Source: Candidatus Obscuribacterales bacterium (GTDB taxonomy: Bacteria > Cyanobacteriota > Vampirovibrionia > Obscuribacterales > Obscuribacteraceae). From it: DNA of 64,000 nucleotides. A program made the translations under genes and the position numbers. Location of the stretch: the NCBI GenBank assembly GCA_020050685.1, contig JAGVKG010000060.1, forward strand, positions 1 to 64,000. The letters run 5' to 3'. A model generated the notes under the pieces. That model did not search any database, was not told the origin of the DNA, and saw only the letters and a program-made list of their open reading frames with translations. Below, piece after piece: positions 24,255-33,367 of the stretch (position 1 is the first letter of the stretch; every line of letters starts with the position of its first letter).

Positions 24255-26741
24255 TTGGCACCAGTTGCGCTTGGCACGCCTGGGGATCCCGGTATTATTA
24301 CCATCGAAACGTTTGGCACTCAACCTCTGCCGACAAACTTCAACCTCACAAGTACAACACAAAGTGAGTTTGCCTTACCTGGCGGACTGTTTAACGTAGG
24401 CAATGCCACAGTCAATGGTAGTGCAGCCAGTATTGTTGCTGGAGAATTTTCTGCCACATCTCAAAACGCAGGTAATGTACTAACGAATTTCGATGCCGGC
24501 ACTGGTCAACTGACAATTACGGTCACCGGCAACTCATTTAACGTAACAGGCGTAACCGGCCCAATCACTTCTGGTGCAACCGGCACCACTCGAAACAAGG
24601 TAACACCGGGTGTTGCACTTGCCTTATTCCAAGTCACGCGCAATACAGCTCTTGATGCTCAGACAATAGGACTTAACCTCCAGGGTCAGGTGACTGACAC
24701 CAATCCTCAAACCTCAGCTTCACCAAGCGTGCTGACAATTGCCGCGACTGATTTATACCGCTCATTCACAACTTTCAATTTAGCAACATCCGTTGCCAAT
24801 CAAGTGGAACTGGTAGTCAATCTAGCATCATCAGGTCCAACCAACGCCCTGATGGATCTTTCAGTAGCAAGCCTAATCAATATCGCAGGCCGAATCAATT
24901 TTGCTGAACCTGAATCTAGCACAATTGCGTTCGGTAGCAAGGCACCATTTATTGCCCAAACCGGCCGCATATTTACACATGCAGATGGCATTCTGACGTT
25001 AACGAGCACCAATTCAACCTGGACTCTTAATGGCATCATTGAGGCAGACCAAATCACCTTAAGAAACCCCTCTGGTGGAACCAATTTGATGATGTCATCT
25101 TCTGCTCAACTAATTGGCTTTGATGGAGATAGCCAACTCTTCCTCTCTGCCGTCAAGAATTTCAACATTGTCAACGCAACTCCAAATTTAACGCCACCAC
25201 TAATCAACAACTTGCGAATTTCAGCAGCAGCAGCCTCAATACAAATTGGCAGTATTCCAAAATCAGGGCCAGCTGCACCGATACTTCTTGGTTCTGGCGC
25301 AACCTTCCTAACCATGGCAGCTGGTAATGGCACACTCGGTATAGTTGCAGTCGGAAATATTGTTACACAAGCGCTTGAGATTGCACCAGGATTTTTCACA
25401 TTTGCAAATATGACAGGCGCAACAGGTGTATCAATACAGACTACTGGAAATATCGAATTCGATGAGTTGGCTTCGGTTAGGACATCAATGACATCAACGA
25501 AGGCGACGATTTCGATGGCGGCAGCCAATGTAATATTTGCCGACAATGTTACTGTTGATAGCAGTGCTGCAATGACGATTAATGCCACTCAACAGATTAC
25601 TCAAACCGGTGATGGCAACTTATTCATCAGCGACAACGGTACAATCCTGATAATTGGTCAGCAAGGCGTTAGCTTGGAAAGCGATTTCTTCTTCACTAAT
25701 CAGGACATACATGTTACAGGACTTGCCGGCACTATTGATCTTTCCAATAGCCAATTCACCTCCCTTGCTTCAAATGCCACATTAGGAAGCTACAAACCAG
25801 CCAAGGGCGCTCAGTTTACCTTTGCCGGTGATCTAATTGTTGGCGGTGATTTCACTACAAAAACCGGTATGACTATGGATGCAGATTCCGTGACCATAGA
25901 GGATGATAGTACAGTCTATAATACGCTAGGCAGCGGCTCTATCAATATAATTTCCCGGACAGGCGATGTGCTAATCGGCGATGGAGCTGAACTGCAAGCT
26001 GGAATGCTTTTCCCTGCACCACCACCAGGAGTGCTTGCCACAAACAACATACAGTTTAAGGGAAGTGTAAATATAACTGCACAAGGTGCATTTAACCTTG
26101 GCCACAGCGGACTGATTCAATCGGTCGGCGGTGACGTCAAAGTCGCAACTAACACAGGCGATATAAACTTGGACAACTCAGTGCCGAACGGCGAAATTAG
26201 AGCAGATGGTGGCAATATTGTCTTTGCTGCAGCAGGAGATATCCTAAACAATGACAATGACTCTTTCATCTTCTTTGCCAGAGCCGTCGGAACTTCAAAG
26301 AGTTTCACTGGTGGTGGCATATCACTAGTTGCCGGCAGTTCTAATATTGTCCAAGCCTCTACCGATCTAGTTAACGCTCTCAAGACAAGACCAGCAACGT
26401 TTCTATCAGTACCTGATCCGTTCACTGGTTTTGGCGTGACCTTAAATGCCGGCACCAGAGGGGTAGCTCGAGCTACTTTTGGTACAGTGGACTCAATAGA
26501 TATGGCGATTAACGGTAGTAATTCCGGATTCAACGTTAATGGTGGTGTCATAACACTGACAACGACTGCCGGTGGAGCAGTAATAGAAATGGACAATGTA
26601 AATGCAACTGCACTTGCACCAATTGCATTCCACCAAAAAAACAATTCTATGAATGCAGAAAGTGGCGCTGAACTAGTTGTCGATACTGGAGACGATTTCA
26701 GCTCGGAAGATGAAGTGCAAGATATGGCACTTGCGAAATAA
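24255..26741 (+). CDS. C-terminal part of the same adhesin-like gene, downstream of the in-frame TAG
   Basis: This 828-codon stretch is in the same frame as the preceding half and begins right after its TAG. Its opening (IITIETFGTQPLPTNFNL, SEFALPGG) aligns with an uninterrupted stretch of the giant paralog (INTFSIQPLPTNFDL, SEFAMPGA), so it was once translated as one protein with the upstream part. No signal peptide is present. A TTG at 24255 behind AGGGCGG could allow reinitiation, but the product would lack an export signal. The end, with (V/I)VDTG(D/E)D followed by an acidic tail, matches the end of the giant paralog. It is a pseudogene fragment, a read-through product or a sequencing error; the sequence alone does not decide. 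Confidence 0.65.
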   Translation: MAPVALGTPGDPGIITIETFGTQPLPTNFNLTSTTQSEFALPGGLFNVGNATVNGSAASIVAGEFSATSQNAGNVLTNFDAGTGQLTITVTGNSFNVTGVTGPITSGATGTTRNKVTPGVALALFQVTRNTALDAQTIGLNLQGQVTDTNPQTSASPSVLTIAATDLYRSFTTFNLATSVANQVELVVNLASSGPTNALMDLSVASLINIAGRINFAEPESSTIAFGSKAPFIAQTGRIFTHADGILTLTSTNSTWTLNGIIEADQITLRNPSGGTNLMMSSSAQLIGFDGDSQLFLSAVKNFNIVNATPNLTPPLINNLRISAAAASIQIGSIPKSGPAAPILLGSGATFLTMAAGNGTLGIVAVGNIVTQALEIAPGFFTFANMTGATGVSIQTTGNIEFDELASVRTSMTSTKATISMAAANVIFADNVTVDSSAAMTINATQQITQTGDGNLFISDNGTILIIGQQGVSLESDFFFTNQDIHVTGLAGTIDLSNSQFTSLASNATLGSYKPAKGAQFTFAGDLIVGGDFTTKTGMTMDADSVTIEDDSTVYNTLGSGSINIISRTGDVLIGDGAELQAGMLFPAPPPGVLATNNIQFKGSVNITAQGAFNLGHSGLIQSVGGDVKVATNTGDINLDNSVPNGEIRADGGNIVFAAAGDILNNDNDSFIFFARAVGTSKSFTGGGISLVAGSSNIVQASTDLVNALKTRPATFLSVPDPFTGFGVTLNAGTRGVARATFGTVDSIDMAINGSNSGFNVNGGVITLTTTAGGAVIEMDNVNATALAPIAFHQKNNSMNAESGAELVVDTGDDFSSEDEVQDMALAK

Positions 26742-26761
26742 TATCGCGCGCCAGAGCATCC

Positions 26762-28030
26762 TTACGTATCAAGTTCAAAAGCTTTGTGAATTAGCTTGGC
26801 CGCTTTTTCGGCATCGCCTTTGGCGACAACTACAGTCAACTTCATTTCGCTTGTCGAAATCATCTTCATGTTGATGCCGGCTTCGCCAAGCGTAGAAAAG
26901 ACAATGGCAGCAATCCCAGGCTGACCGGCCAATCCGGCACCAATGATACTAACTTTGGCAATATCCGGATCGGATAGCACCTCGCTTGCCCCCAGCTTGT
27001 CTTTCAATTCGCTGAGAGTAGCAATCGTGTCTTTCACGTCACTTTGATGAACGGTAAAGGTAATAGAAGATAATCCGCTGGTCGGGTGAAAGGCTTGCAT
27101 GATCATATCGATAACAATATGTTTGTCCGCCAGCGCTTGCATAATTTTTCCAGCCACACCTGGTTGGTCAGGAATATCAAGAATAGCCACGCGCGCTTGA
27201 TCTTTATCGATAGCCACACCGGATACGGTGCGTACAATCTCCATGTCTTCTCCTCCATCAATTACCGTGCCTTCATGGTCCGGTTTAAAAGTATTGCGCA
27301 CTCTCAGTTTTACGTTGTAATTGCGAGCCAGCTCAACTGCACGCGGATGAATAACTTGAGCACCGAGTCTAGCCATTTCCACAACTTCAGCATAAGAAAC
27401 TCTGGGCAAAAGTCGCGCGCCAGAAATGACATTCGGATCAGCATTGTAAATACCATCAACATCTGTATAGATATCACAAACACTGGCACCACATGCGGCC
27501 GCCAAAGCTACTGCGGTAGTGTCCGAACCACCACGTCCAAGCGTTGTGATATCACCATCTTGCGTCACACCCTGAAAGCCCGCGACAACCACAATATTGT
27601 TTGCTTCGATAGCTTTGACTAAACGATCGATCTCGATATCAACAATGCGTGCCTTGGAATGTACTGTCTCGGTAAATATGCCAATTTGATGAGCGGTCAA
27701 CGAGCGAGCCTTCACACCCATAGCATGCAAGGTCATCGTCACAAGCGTAATCGAGATTTGTTCACCAACGGACAAAAGCTGATCGAGTTCGCGCGGCTCG
27801 GGGTGGTTAGAACAATGACTAGCGAGCTTGACCAAATAATCTGTCGTATCACCCATGGCAGAGACAACCACTAAAACCGGGCCAATCTTCGAACGCTCAG
27901 CAATAATTTCAGCTACGTGTTGAATGCGACCGATATTCTTTACAGATGTGCCGCCAAACTTAACCACAGAAATATTCTTAACCTTGTGGTTAGTCGATTT
28001 GGTTTTTTGGCTCGTCTCACTCTTGGTCAT
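26762..28030 (-). CDS. lysC: aspartate kinase
   Basis: Aspartate kinase phosphorylates aspartate, the entry step to lysine, threonine and methionine. The 422 residues show the kinase motif VVKFGGTSV near 22-30, SAMGDTTDYLV, VVVAGFQG, TTLGRGGSDTTAV and the YTDVDGIYNADP motif, then two ACT domains in the last 150 residues (ILDIPDQPGVAGKIM and SIIGAGLAGQPGI), which give feedback control by end-product amino acids. About 20 polar residues precede the kinase core. The start overlaps the thrB stop by 4 bases (ATGA). It is the last gene of the hom-thrC-thrB-lysC operon and ends 20 bases from the convergent adhesin gene. Confidence 0.96.
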   Translation of the reverse strand: MTKSETSQKTKSTNHKVKNISVVKFGGTSVKNIGRIQHVAEIIAERSKIGPVLVVVSAMGDTTDYLVKLASHCSNHPEPRELDQLLSVGEQISITLVTMTLHAMGVKARSLTAHQIGIFTETVHSKARIVDIEIDRLVKAIEANNIVVVAGFQGVTQDGDITTLGRGGSDTTAVALAAACGASVCDIYTDVDGIYNADPNVISGARLLPRVSYAEVVEMARLGAQVIHPRAVELARNYNVKLRVRNTFKPDHEGTVIDGGEDMEIVRTVSGVAIDKDQARVAILDIPDQPGVAGKIMQALADKHIVIDMIMQAFHPTSGLSSITFTVHQSDVKDTIATLSELKDKLGASEVLSDPDIAKVSIIGAGLAGQPGIAAIVFSTLGEAGINMKMISTSEMKLTVVVAKGDAEKAAKLIHKAFELDT

Positions 28031-29031
28031 TCGTTAACCTGCTGCACGCCCTGATTATCCACATTGAGATCCAAAATCTTGTCTCCCATTCCTTTGTTCT
28101 CGGTCCATTGGTTCAGATGCGCAAATACTTCTTGCTTGTGACTGTCAGCAACAATCACCAATATCGATGATCCGGCACCGCTCAAGACACAACCAAGAAT
28201 TGGCAGCTTGGTCAAATCCTTACGCAACTCCGGCAGCTCTGCTACCAATCTTTCCCGATATGGTTCGTGGAATTTATCGCGCAAAGCGAAGGACAATGCT
28301 TCGTCATCGGAATTAGCAACAGCAGCAACAACCATACAAGCATTTTGCACATTTGAAGTTCCGTCCGCCAAACTTACTTGCGTAGGCAAAACGGCCCGTG
28401 CTTCCGCAGTCGCCAATGTGTAATGTGGTACTACAAGCAATGTTTTCCATTTGTCAGGCCATGCAAGTTTTTGCGTAAGTATTTCTTGGAGATGAGGGCG
28501 GGGAGACCCCGCCCCTACGGATTCTGATTTGCAGGCACAAACAACCATGCCGCCAAACAAACTGGCAGCCGCATTATCCGGATGTCCCTCAATTGCCGTT
28601 GCTTGCGCAAGAACAGTATCCGGACAAACTTTGGTATCAAGAAAATAATTAGCAGCCCAAGCCGCACCAACTGCAGCACTAGCACTTGATCCTAATCCGC
28701 GTGCCAGTGGAATTGCCGATTCAACTTCCACTACCGCACGGCGCAAAAGTTCAGGATTGTCTTTCCAGGCATACTTGAGTGTTCTCTCAATCAAATTGCT
28801 TTTGTCGCTACTGAGCGCATGAGCAAGAGCGCCATGAAATTGAACAATTGGGCCCTTTTGATTTTCATCATCTGTCAAAGTAAATTTCAGTTTTGTATAT
28901 ACGGCCAGCGCCAAAGCCAAGGCATCAAAACCAGGGCCGAGATTACCTGATGATCCTGGCACCATGATGGTCAGCTGTTTGGCACGACCAGTGGTGGCTA
29001 TGTTGTTTTCTTGATCTGTTTCTCTGCTCAT
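28027..29031 (-). CDS. thrB: homoserine kinase with a translated palindromic repeat
   Basis: ThrB phosphorylates homoserine before threonine synthase acts. This GHMP-family protein of 334 residues has SSGNLGPGFDALALAL near the N-terminus, the ATP-binding PLARGLGSSASAAVGAA near 108, EGHPDNAA, and the C-terminal GCVLSGAGSSILV. Between about residues 170 and 182 the peptide SVGAGSPRPHLQ is encoded largely by a 30-nt palindromic repeat (28491-28520) that also occurs outside genes at 13.6 kb. The reading frame is kept and the flanking motifs are intact, so the enzyme is probably functional with an extra surface loop. It overlaps lysC and thrC by 4 bases each. Confidence 0.94.
   Translation of the reverse strand: MSRETDQENNIATTGRAKQLTIMVPGSSGNLGPGFDALALALAVYTKLKFTLTDDENQKGPIVQFHGALAHALSSDKSNLIERTLKYAWKDNPELLRRAVVEVESAIPLARGLGSSASAAVGAAWAANYFLDTKVCPDTVLAQATAIEGHPDNAAASLFGGMVVCACKSESVGAGSPRPHLQEILTQKLAWPDKWKTLLVVPHYTLATAEARAVLPTQVSLADGTSNVQNACMVVAAVANSDDEALSFALRDKFHEPYRERLVAELPELRKDLTKLPILGCVLSGAGSSILVIVADSHKQEVFAHLNQWTENKGMGDKILDLNVDNQGVQQVNE
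28491..28520 (-). repeat. 30-nt palindromic repeat, copy 3, inside thrB
   Basis: Stem GGGCGGGG / CCCCGCCC with loop AGA, in the same 30-nt frame as the copy at 13561-13590 but in reverse orientation. The differences are stem swaps that keep pairing and one loop base. It lies within the thrB coding region and is read in frame without a stop codon. Confidence 0.8.
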
Positions 29032-30092
29032 AGCCCCATTGCCTTCACTAGTTGCTTAGCTTCAGCTTTTACTGGTGTTAAATCGACTTGGCTCGATTTC
29101 AATGCAGAGTCAGGATCCTTCAATCCATTGCCTGTTAAAACACAGGTGACTAATGCGTCAGGCAAAACAGATCCTGCTTTTAACTGCTTAATCAAACCAG
29201 CCACACTAGCTGCACTGGATGGTTCGCAAAAAATCCCTTCCGATTCTGCCAATAATTTGTAGGCATGCAATATCTCGTCATCGGTAACAGAATCAATTAG
29301 TCCGCCTGATTCATTGGCAGCCAATTCTGCTTCCTGCCAGCTTGCTGGATTGCCAATGCGAATGGCAGTAGCAAAAGTTTCCGGATTAGCAATTGGCTTT
29401 CCTTGCACAATTGCAGCGGCACCTTCGGCTTCAAAGCCAAACATCATGGGAGCTTTGGCAATTTTTCCTGACTGCCACCATTGTTTAAAACCACGGCGAT
29501 AGGCACTAATGTTTCCAGCATTACCAACCGGAATGCAAAAATATTCTGGTGCTTGTCCAAGCGCTTCGATAATTTCAAATGCGCCTGTCTTTTGTCCTTC
29601 CAAACGATATGGATTGATGGAATTGACAATCGTCACCTGACAATCGTCAGCAATTTCACGCACAAGCTCCAAGGCCCTGTCAAAGTTACCTTCAATTGGT
29701 ATAACTTTGGCACCATACAAAATTGCTTGCGCCAATTTACCAAGCGCCACATGACCTGCAGGCAATATCACATAACACTTCAACCCTGCTTTTGCAGCAA
29801 ATGCAGCAGCTGATGCAGAAGTGTTCCCGGTTGATGCACAAATCACACCACGTGCGCCAGCTTCCACAGCCTTGGAAATGGCCAAAGTCATGCCACGATC
29901 TTTAAAGCTGCCAGTGGGATTCAAGCCCTCGAGCTTGAAATACAATTTCATTCCGGATGCACCAATCAAACGATGCAAATTTACTGCCTTGACCAATGGC
30001 GTATTACCTTCGCCCAAAGAAATAATTGGCGTTGCATCTGTAATTGGCAGATACTCGCGATAACGTTCAATCAATGCTAGTTGACTATGCAT
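29028..30092 (-). CDS. thrC: threonine synthase
   Basis: ThrC makes threonine from O-phosphohomoserine using pyridoxal phosphate. The 354 residues match the short bacterial form of fold type II: SLGEGNTPLV near 26, the Schiff-base lysine in NPTGSFKDRGM near 62, ASTGNTSASAAAFA, the glycine-rich VGNAGNISAYRRG phosphate loop, and the C-terminal CVLTGNGLKDPD. The start overlaps the hom stop by 8 bases and its end overlaps thrB by 4, so the four genes are very likely translated from one transcript. Confidence 0.96.
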   Translation of the reverse strand: MHSQLALIERYREYLPITDATPIISLGEGNTPLVKAVNLHRLIGASGMKLYFKLEGLNPTGSFKDRGMTLAISKAVEAGARGVICASTGNTSASAAAFAAKAGLKCYVILPAGHVALGKLAQAILYGAKVIPIEGNFDRALELVREIADDCQVTIVNSINPYRLEGQKTGAFEIIEALGQAPEYFCIPVGNAGNISAYRRGFKQWWQSGKIAKAPMMFGFEAEGAAAIVQGKPIANPETFATAIRIGNPASWQEAELAANESGGLIDSVTDDEILHAYKLLAESEGIFCEPSSAASVAGLIKQLKAGSVLPDALVTCVLTGNGLKDPDSALKSSQVDLTPVKAEAKQLVKAMGL

Positions 30093-31404
30093 TTTCCTGC
30101 CTCGGCTGGAAAATGCGAATTACGGATTCAAGATCCTTGAGGAAATTACTTTTCTTCAACTCATCGATTGCTTGATTCATGGAGGTCTCTTCCACTTCAC
30201 CAGTAATCACAACAATTTGAGCAAAATCTTTTGCTTTACCATTAGCCTCCGCAGAAACTTTGCGTTGCACAATCGTTTGCATGTTAATGCCGTTATCACC
30301 AAATATGGTGCCTAGCTTACCGAAAACTCCTGGCACATCTTTGACAGTCAGTCTCAGATAATAAGGACAAGTAAAAGCACGAGCCACATTTGCCCAATCG
30401 GAAGTTATGTGTGGGCTGAAATAGGCAGCGAAGTCCGGCAACTGCAATGCCGAAGCTAAATTCAAACAATCACCAACTATTGCCGATGCAGTTGGCATTT
30501 GCCCAGCACCCGGACCAACCATAACAATTTCGCCCACAGCACTGCCACGCACCAAAATGCCATTGTTTCCATCGGACACAGAAGATAGCGCATGATTGAG
30601 CGGCACAAGCATTGGATGCACGCGCACATCCAAACTTCTTTCACCTTTAGGTTTATCCGTGCCACCACTTTGCCTGCGCGTCAAACCAATCAGTTTGATG
30701 CAATAGCCAAACTCGCGCGCATCGGCCATATCGCGGCTGGAAACTTTGCGAATCCCTTCCTTATATATATCAGACGGATTAACAAAGCAATCAAATGCTA
30801 AAGCTGAAAGAATCGAAAGTTTATAGGCAACATCATGGCCGTCCACATCCGATGTTGGGTCCGCTTCAGCAAATCCCAAAGCTTGCGCACCAGCCAAAGC
30901 CTCTTCATACGCTTGACCGGATTCTTGCATGCAAGAAAGTATGTAATTGGTGGTGCCATTGAGAATGCCGGTAACAGACAAGACTTCATTTGCCTCTAAA
31001 CCCTTTTGCATTGTCGAAATCAGAGGAATGCCACCAGCCACAGAGGCTTCGAAAAATATGGTTACGCCTTTTTCTCGAGCCAGAGCAAAAAGCTCCGGTC
31101 CATGTTTTGCCAACACTTCCTTGTTGGCTGTGACCACGTGCTTACGTTTATTAATTGCGGCCCGAATGTAATCCAGTGCAGGCTGATCGCCACCCATCAC
31201 CTCAATCAAAATTTCGATTTCCGGATCGTTTATCACATCGTCGACATTGGTCGTGATTGGACAAGGTGCTTTCACCGAGCGCGCCTTGTTTAAATCGCGC
31301 ACGGCAATTTTCTTTAGAACCACCTGGCGCTGATGGGCCAAAAGCGAGACCACACCACTACCCACGGTGCCAAGCCCAATCATTCCAACTACAACTTTAG
31401 CCAA
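30085..31404 (-). CDS. hom: homoserine dehydrogenase
   Basis: Homoserine dehydrogenase reduces aspartate semialdehyde to homoserine with NAD(P)H. The 439 residues have the Rossmann motif GLGTVGSGV at about 10, VVTANKEVLAKHG near 93, the catalytic-domain block EASVAGGIPLI and NGTTNYILS, the AEADPTSDVDGHDVAYKL segment with catalytic Asp and Lys region, and a C-terminal ACT domain (VKDVPGVFGKLGTIF) for feedback by threonine. It is the first gene of the threonine operon. In the 260-base divergent region upstream I see only a weak GATAAT-like -10 box (31462-31467, minus strand) and no T-box or attenuator. Confidence 0.96.
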   Translation of the reverse strand: MAKVVVGMIGLGTVGSGVVSLLAHQRQVVLKKIAVRDLNKARSVKAPCPITTNVDDVINDPEIEILIEVMGGDQPALDYIRAAINKRKHVVTANKEVLAKHGPELFALAREKGVTIFFEASVAGGIPLISTMQKGLEANEVLSVTGILNGTTNYILSCMQESGQAYEEALAGAQALGFAEADPTSDVDGHDVAYKLSILSALAFDCFVNPSDIYKEGIRKVSSRDMADAREFGYCIKLIGLTRRQSGGTDKPKGERSLDVRVHPMLVPLNHALSSVSDGNNGILVRGSAVGEIVMVGPGAGQMPTASAIVGDCLNLASALQLPDFAAYFSPHITSDWANVARAFTCPYYLRLTVKDVPGVFGKLGTIFGDNGINMQTIVQRKVSAEANGKAKDFAQIVVITGEVEETSMNQAIDELKKSNFLKDLESVIRIFQPRQENA

Positions 31405-31607
31405 TGTGTCCCGGTTTCTTTCTAGACAATCTCATCAAGATATCTACCAAGATCTGACCGGATTATCACACAGCGCGATTCACCTTTGGTCGCCGCAACT
31501 CGACCAGACCATAGTTGTAAATGGATGTTTACATTCCAATTTGGATTGGCGAGAAATTCGCCCCTCTTGTAAACTGGCTATATATCTAGTTTCTATGCGA
31601 TTCTAAC

Positions 31608-31636
31608 TTGTCATTTGGTTAGGTTGCACTAATAAT
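31608..31636 (+). promoter_or_regulatory. sigma-70-type promoter for the NAGPA-domain gene
   Basis: TTGTCA at 31608-31613 and AATAAT at 31631-31636 each match consensus at five of six positions, with the ideal 17-bp spacer. Transcription would begin near 31643, leaving a leader of about 34 nt with GGGAG at 31667-31671 ahead of the ATG at 31677. Confidence 0.6.
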
Positions 31637-31676
31637 TGGGTATATGAACGTAGTTGGCAACTAGTTGGGAGCGAGG

Positions 31677-33185
31677 ATGGGCACGACGAATTGGGGAAGA
31701 CCAGGTGCAGGAAGACTGGTCTCAAGACACATTGTCACTAGACTTTTAGCTTTGACAGCCACAGTGAACTTAGTGGCTGTCTCATTTTTGCCTCAGGCCA
31801 TGGCTATAGGTGTGGTGACACCTATGCCAGGAGGTGGCCTGCGCGCGCACGTTACTTACCGCGCTCACAACCGGGGAACTTCGCACAAGCGTCCTATAAA
31901 AAAGAGATATCGTTCGGCCAAGATGAATTCGCGGACTAAAGCCAAGGCCTCAAAGCCACAAGCATTAGTGCCACTGGTTCCTCTGGCAGACAGACTTTCG
32001 GAAAGGACTTTGGCTCCCGGAGTAATTTACAAATATCATCACGGCGGATTAAACGTAAACGTTGTCGACATCGACATGATGAATGCTCAAGTGGAAGTAC
32101 GTCCGGTTCTTGCCGGTGAGTCCTTCAACCAATTGGCAGAAGTGAAAAGTCACGCTCAGAGAATTAATGCCCTGGCAGCTGTGAACGCCAATTACTTTAA
32201 GAGCGACGGCACGCCGCTTGGCACACTAATCTTGAATGGTGAATGGATTGCCGGTTCGCTTTATGATCGCGTTTCGCTTGGTATAAATCGGGCAGGCTAT
32301 GTGCGAATTGACCGCGTCAATACACACGGCTTTATGACCACGTCTAACCCCAATTTGCCTTCACTTTGGGTGAACAGCATTAATCAGCCGCGCCGCTCTG
32401 GCTGCAAACTGATTGTTTATACCAGACGATGGGGATCTTATGTCCGCCTGCCATATGCTGGAACTTTGATTGCCGTAAACAGCCAAGGTATAGTTTTGGA
32501 CAAACATCCGCGCGAAATGGTTATTCCTTATGGCGGTTGCGTACTTACCGACTCCAAGGTTAGCCCAATTGCCACGTTGGAGCGGGGCGACAATGTACAT
32601 ATCGATTGGCTCACCAATCCGGAATCTTGGTCGGATGTTGTGCAAGCTGTTAGTGGTGGTCCACTTTTGATTAAAGACGGCAAAGTGCACATCGACTTGC
32701 AGTCGGAAAAATTCCGCCGGGCTTGGACCGGTAGTCAGATTCATGCGCGCACCGCAGTTGGTGTCACTGGTGATAATCATCTTTTGTTAGCTACGATTGA
32801 AGGACCACATACACTTTGGGATTTTGCTAAATTCCTCAATGCCCTAGGTGCGGTAGAAGCGATGAACTTGGACGGTGGCGGCTCAACCACAATGGTTGTA
32901 AACGGCTCGACCGTGACGCGCAACAATAATGTCCATCAACGGCGCGTAGCATCGTCCTTGGCTGTCATTGCCACGAACAATCATATGGTGAATCACGACT
33001 ACAACAGAATCAACAGCCGCCTGATGAACTTTTATAACAAACATGATGATGAAGTGCCCCCACCAAACATATCCAACGTAGATGGTATCGACACTAGGTT
33101 AGAGTCAGAAGCTGGTTCGTCGGAGACAACCGAAACGCGGATTTCGTCAACAATGGTACCGGTTACCGCTCAATCTATTCCGTAG
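31677..33185 (+). CDS. secreted phosphodiester glycosidase (NAGPA)-domain protein
   Basis: The 502-residue protein starts with a basic N-terminus and a hydrophobic segment (LLALTATVNLVAVSFLPQAMA), which looks like a signal peptide or anchor, then a basic linker rich in Arg, Lys and His (about 65-100). The rest is a NAGPA/phosphodiester-glycosidase domain: VNANYF near 170, QAVSGGPLLIKDGK, the RTAVGV motif, and the catalytic-site MNLDGGGSTTMVVNG near 405. Members cleave phosphodiester-linked sugars, and some act on cell-surface glycans; the substrate here is unknown. I chose ATG 31677 over TTG 31665 because GGGAG at 31667-31671 precedes it. A polar, acidic tail of about 60 residues follows the domain. 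Confidence 0.85.
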   Translation: MGTTNWGRPGAGRLVSRHIVTRLLALTATVNLVAVSFLPQAMAIGVVTPMPGGGLRAHVTYRAHNRGTSHKRPIKKRYRSAKMNSRTKAKASKPQALVPLVPLADRLSERTLAPGVIYKYHHGGLNVNVVDIDMMNAQVEVRPVLAGESFNQLAEVKSHAQRINALAAVNANYFKSDGTPLGTLILNGEWIAGSLYDRVSLGINRAGYVRIDRVNTHGFMTTSNPNLPSLWVNSINQPRRSGCKLIVYTRRWGSYVRLPYAGTLIAVNSQGIVLDKHPREMVIPYGGCVLTDSKVSPIATLERGDNVHIDWLTNPESWSDVVQAVSGGPLLIKDGKVHIDLQSEKFRRAWTGSQIHARTAVGVTGDNHLLLATIEGPHTLWDFAKFLNALGAVEAMNLDGGGSTTMVVNGSTVTRNNNVHQRRVASSLAVIATNNHMVNHDYNRINSRLMNFYNKHDDEVPPPNISNVDGIDTRLESEAGSSETTETRISSTMVPVTAQSIP

Positions 33186-33253
33186 CGGCAAATCGCATCT
33201 GAATTCTGAATAGTTGATTTATGCTCAGGCCTGCTATTCGCCGGTTCAGGCTC

Positions 33254-33269
33254 GACGCAATTCTGCGTC
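33254..33269. other. short hairpin between the NAGPA-domain and ROK genes
   Basis: GACGCA (33254-33259) and TGCGTC (33264-33269) form a perfect 6-bp stem with a 4-nt loop. No T-tract follows. It may be an operator-like palindrome or a weak terminator. An extended -10 box, TGATAAAAT, lies at 33319-33327 and could start the ROK transcript. Confidence 0.3.
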
Positions 33270-33367
33270 AGACTTAGTTTGCTGCAAATCCCAGGGATTT
33301 TTAGTGGTTGAGACAAGCTGATAAAATGTGCATGATTATGCTCTTGAGGCAAACATGCGGGGTAAGT

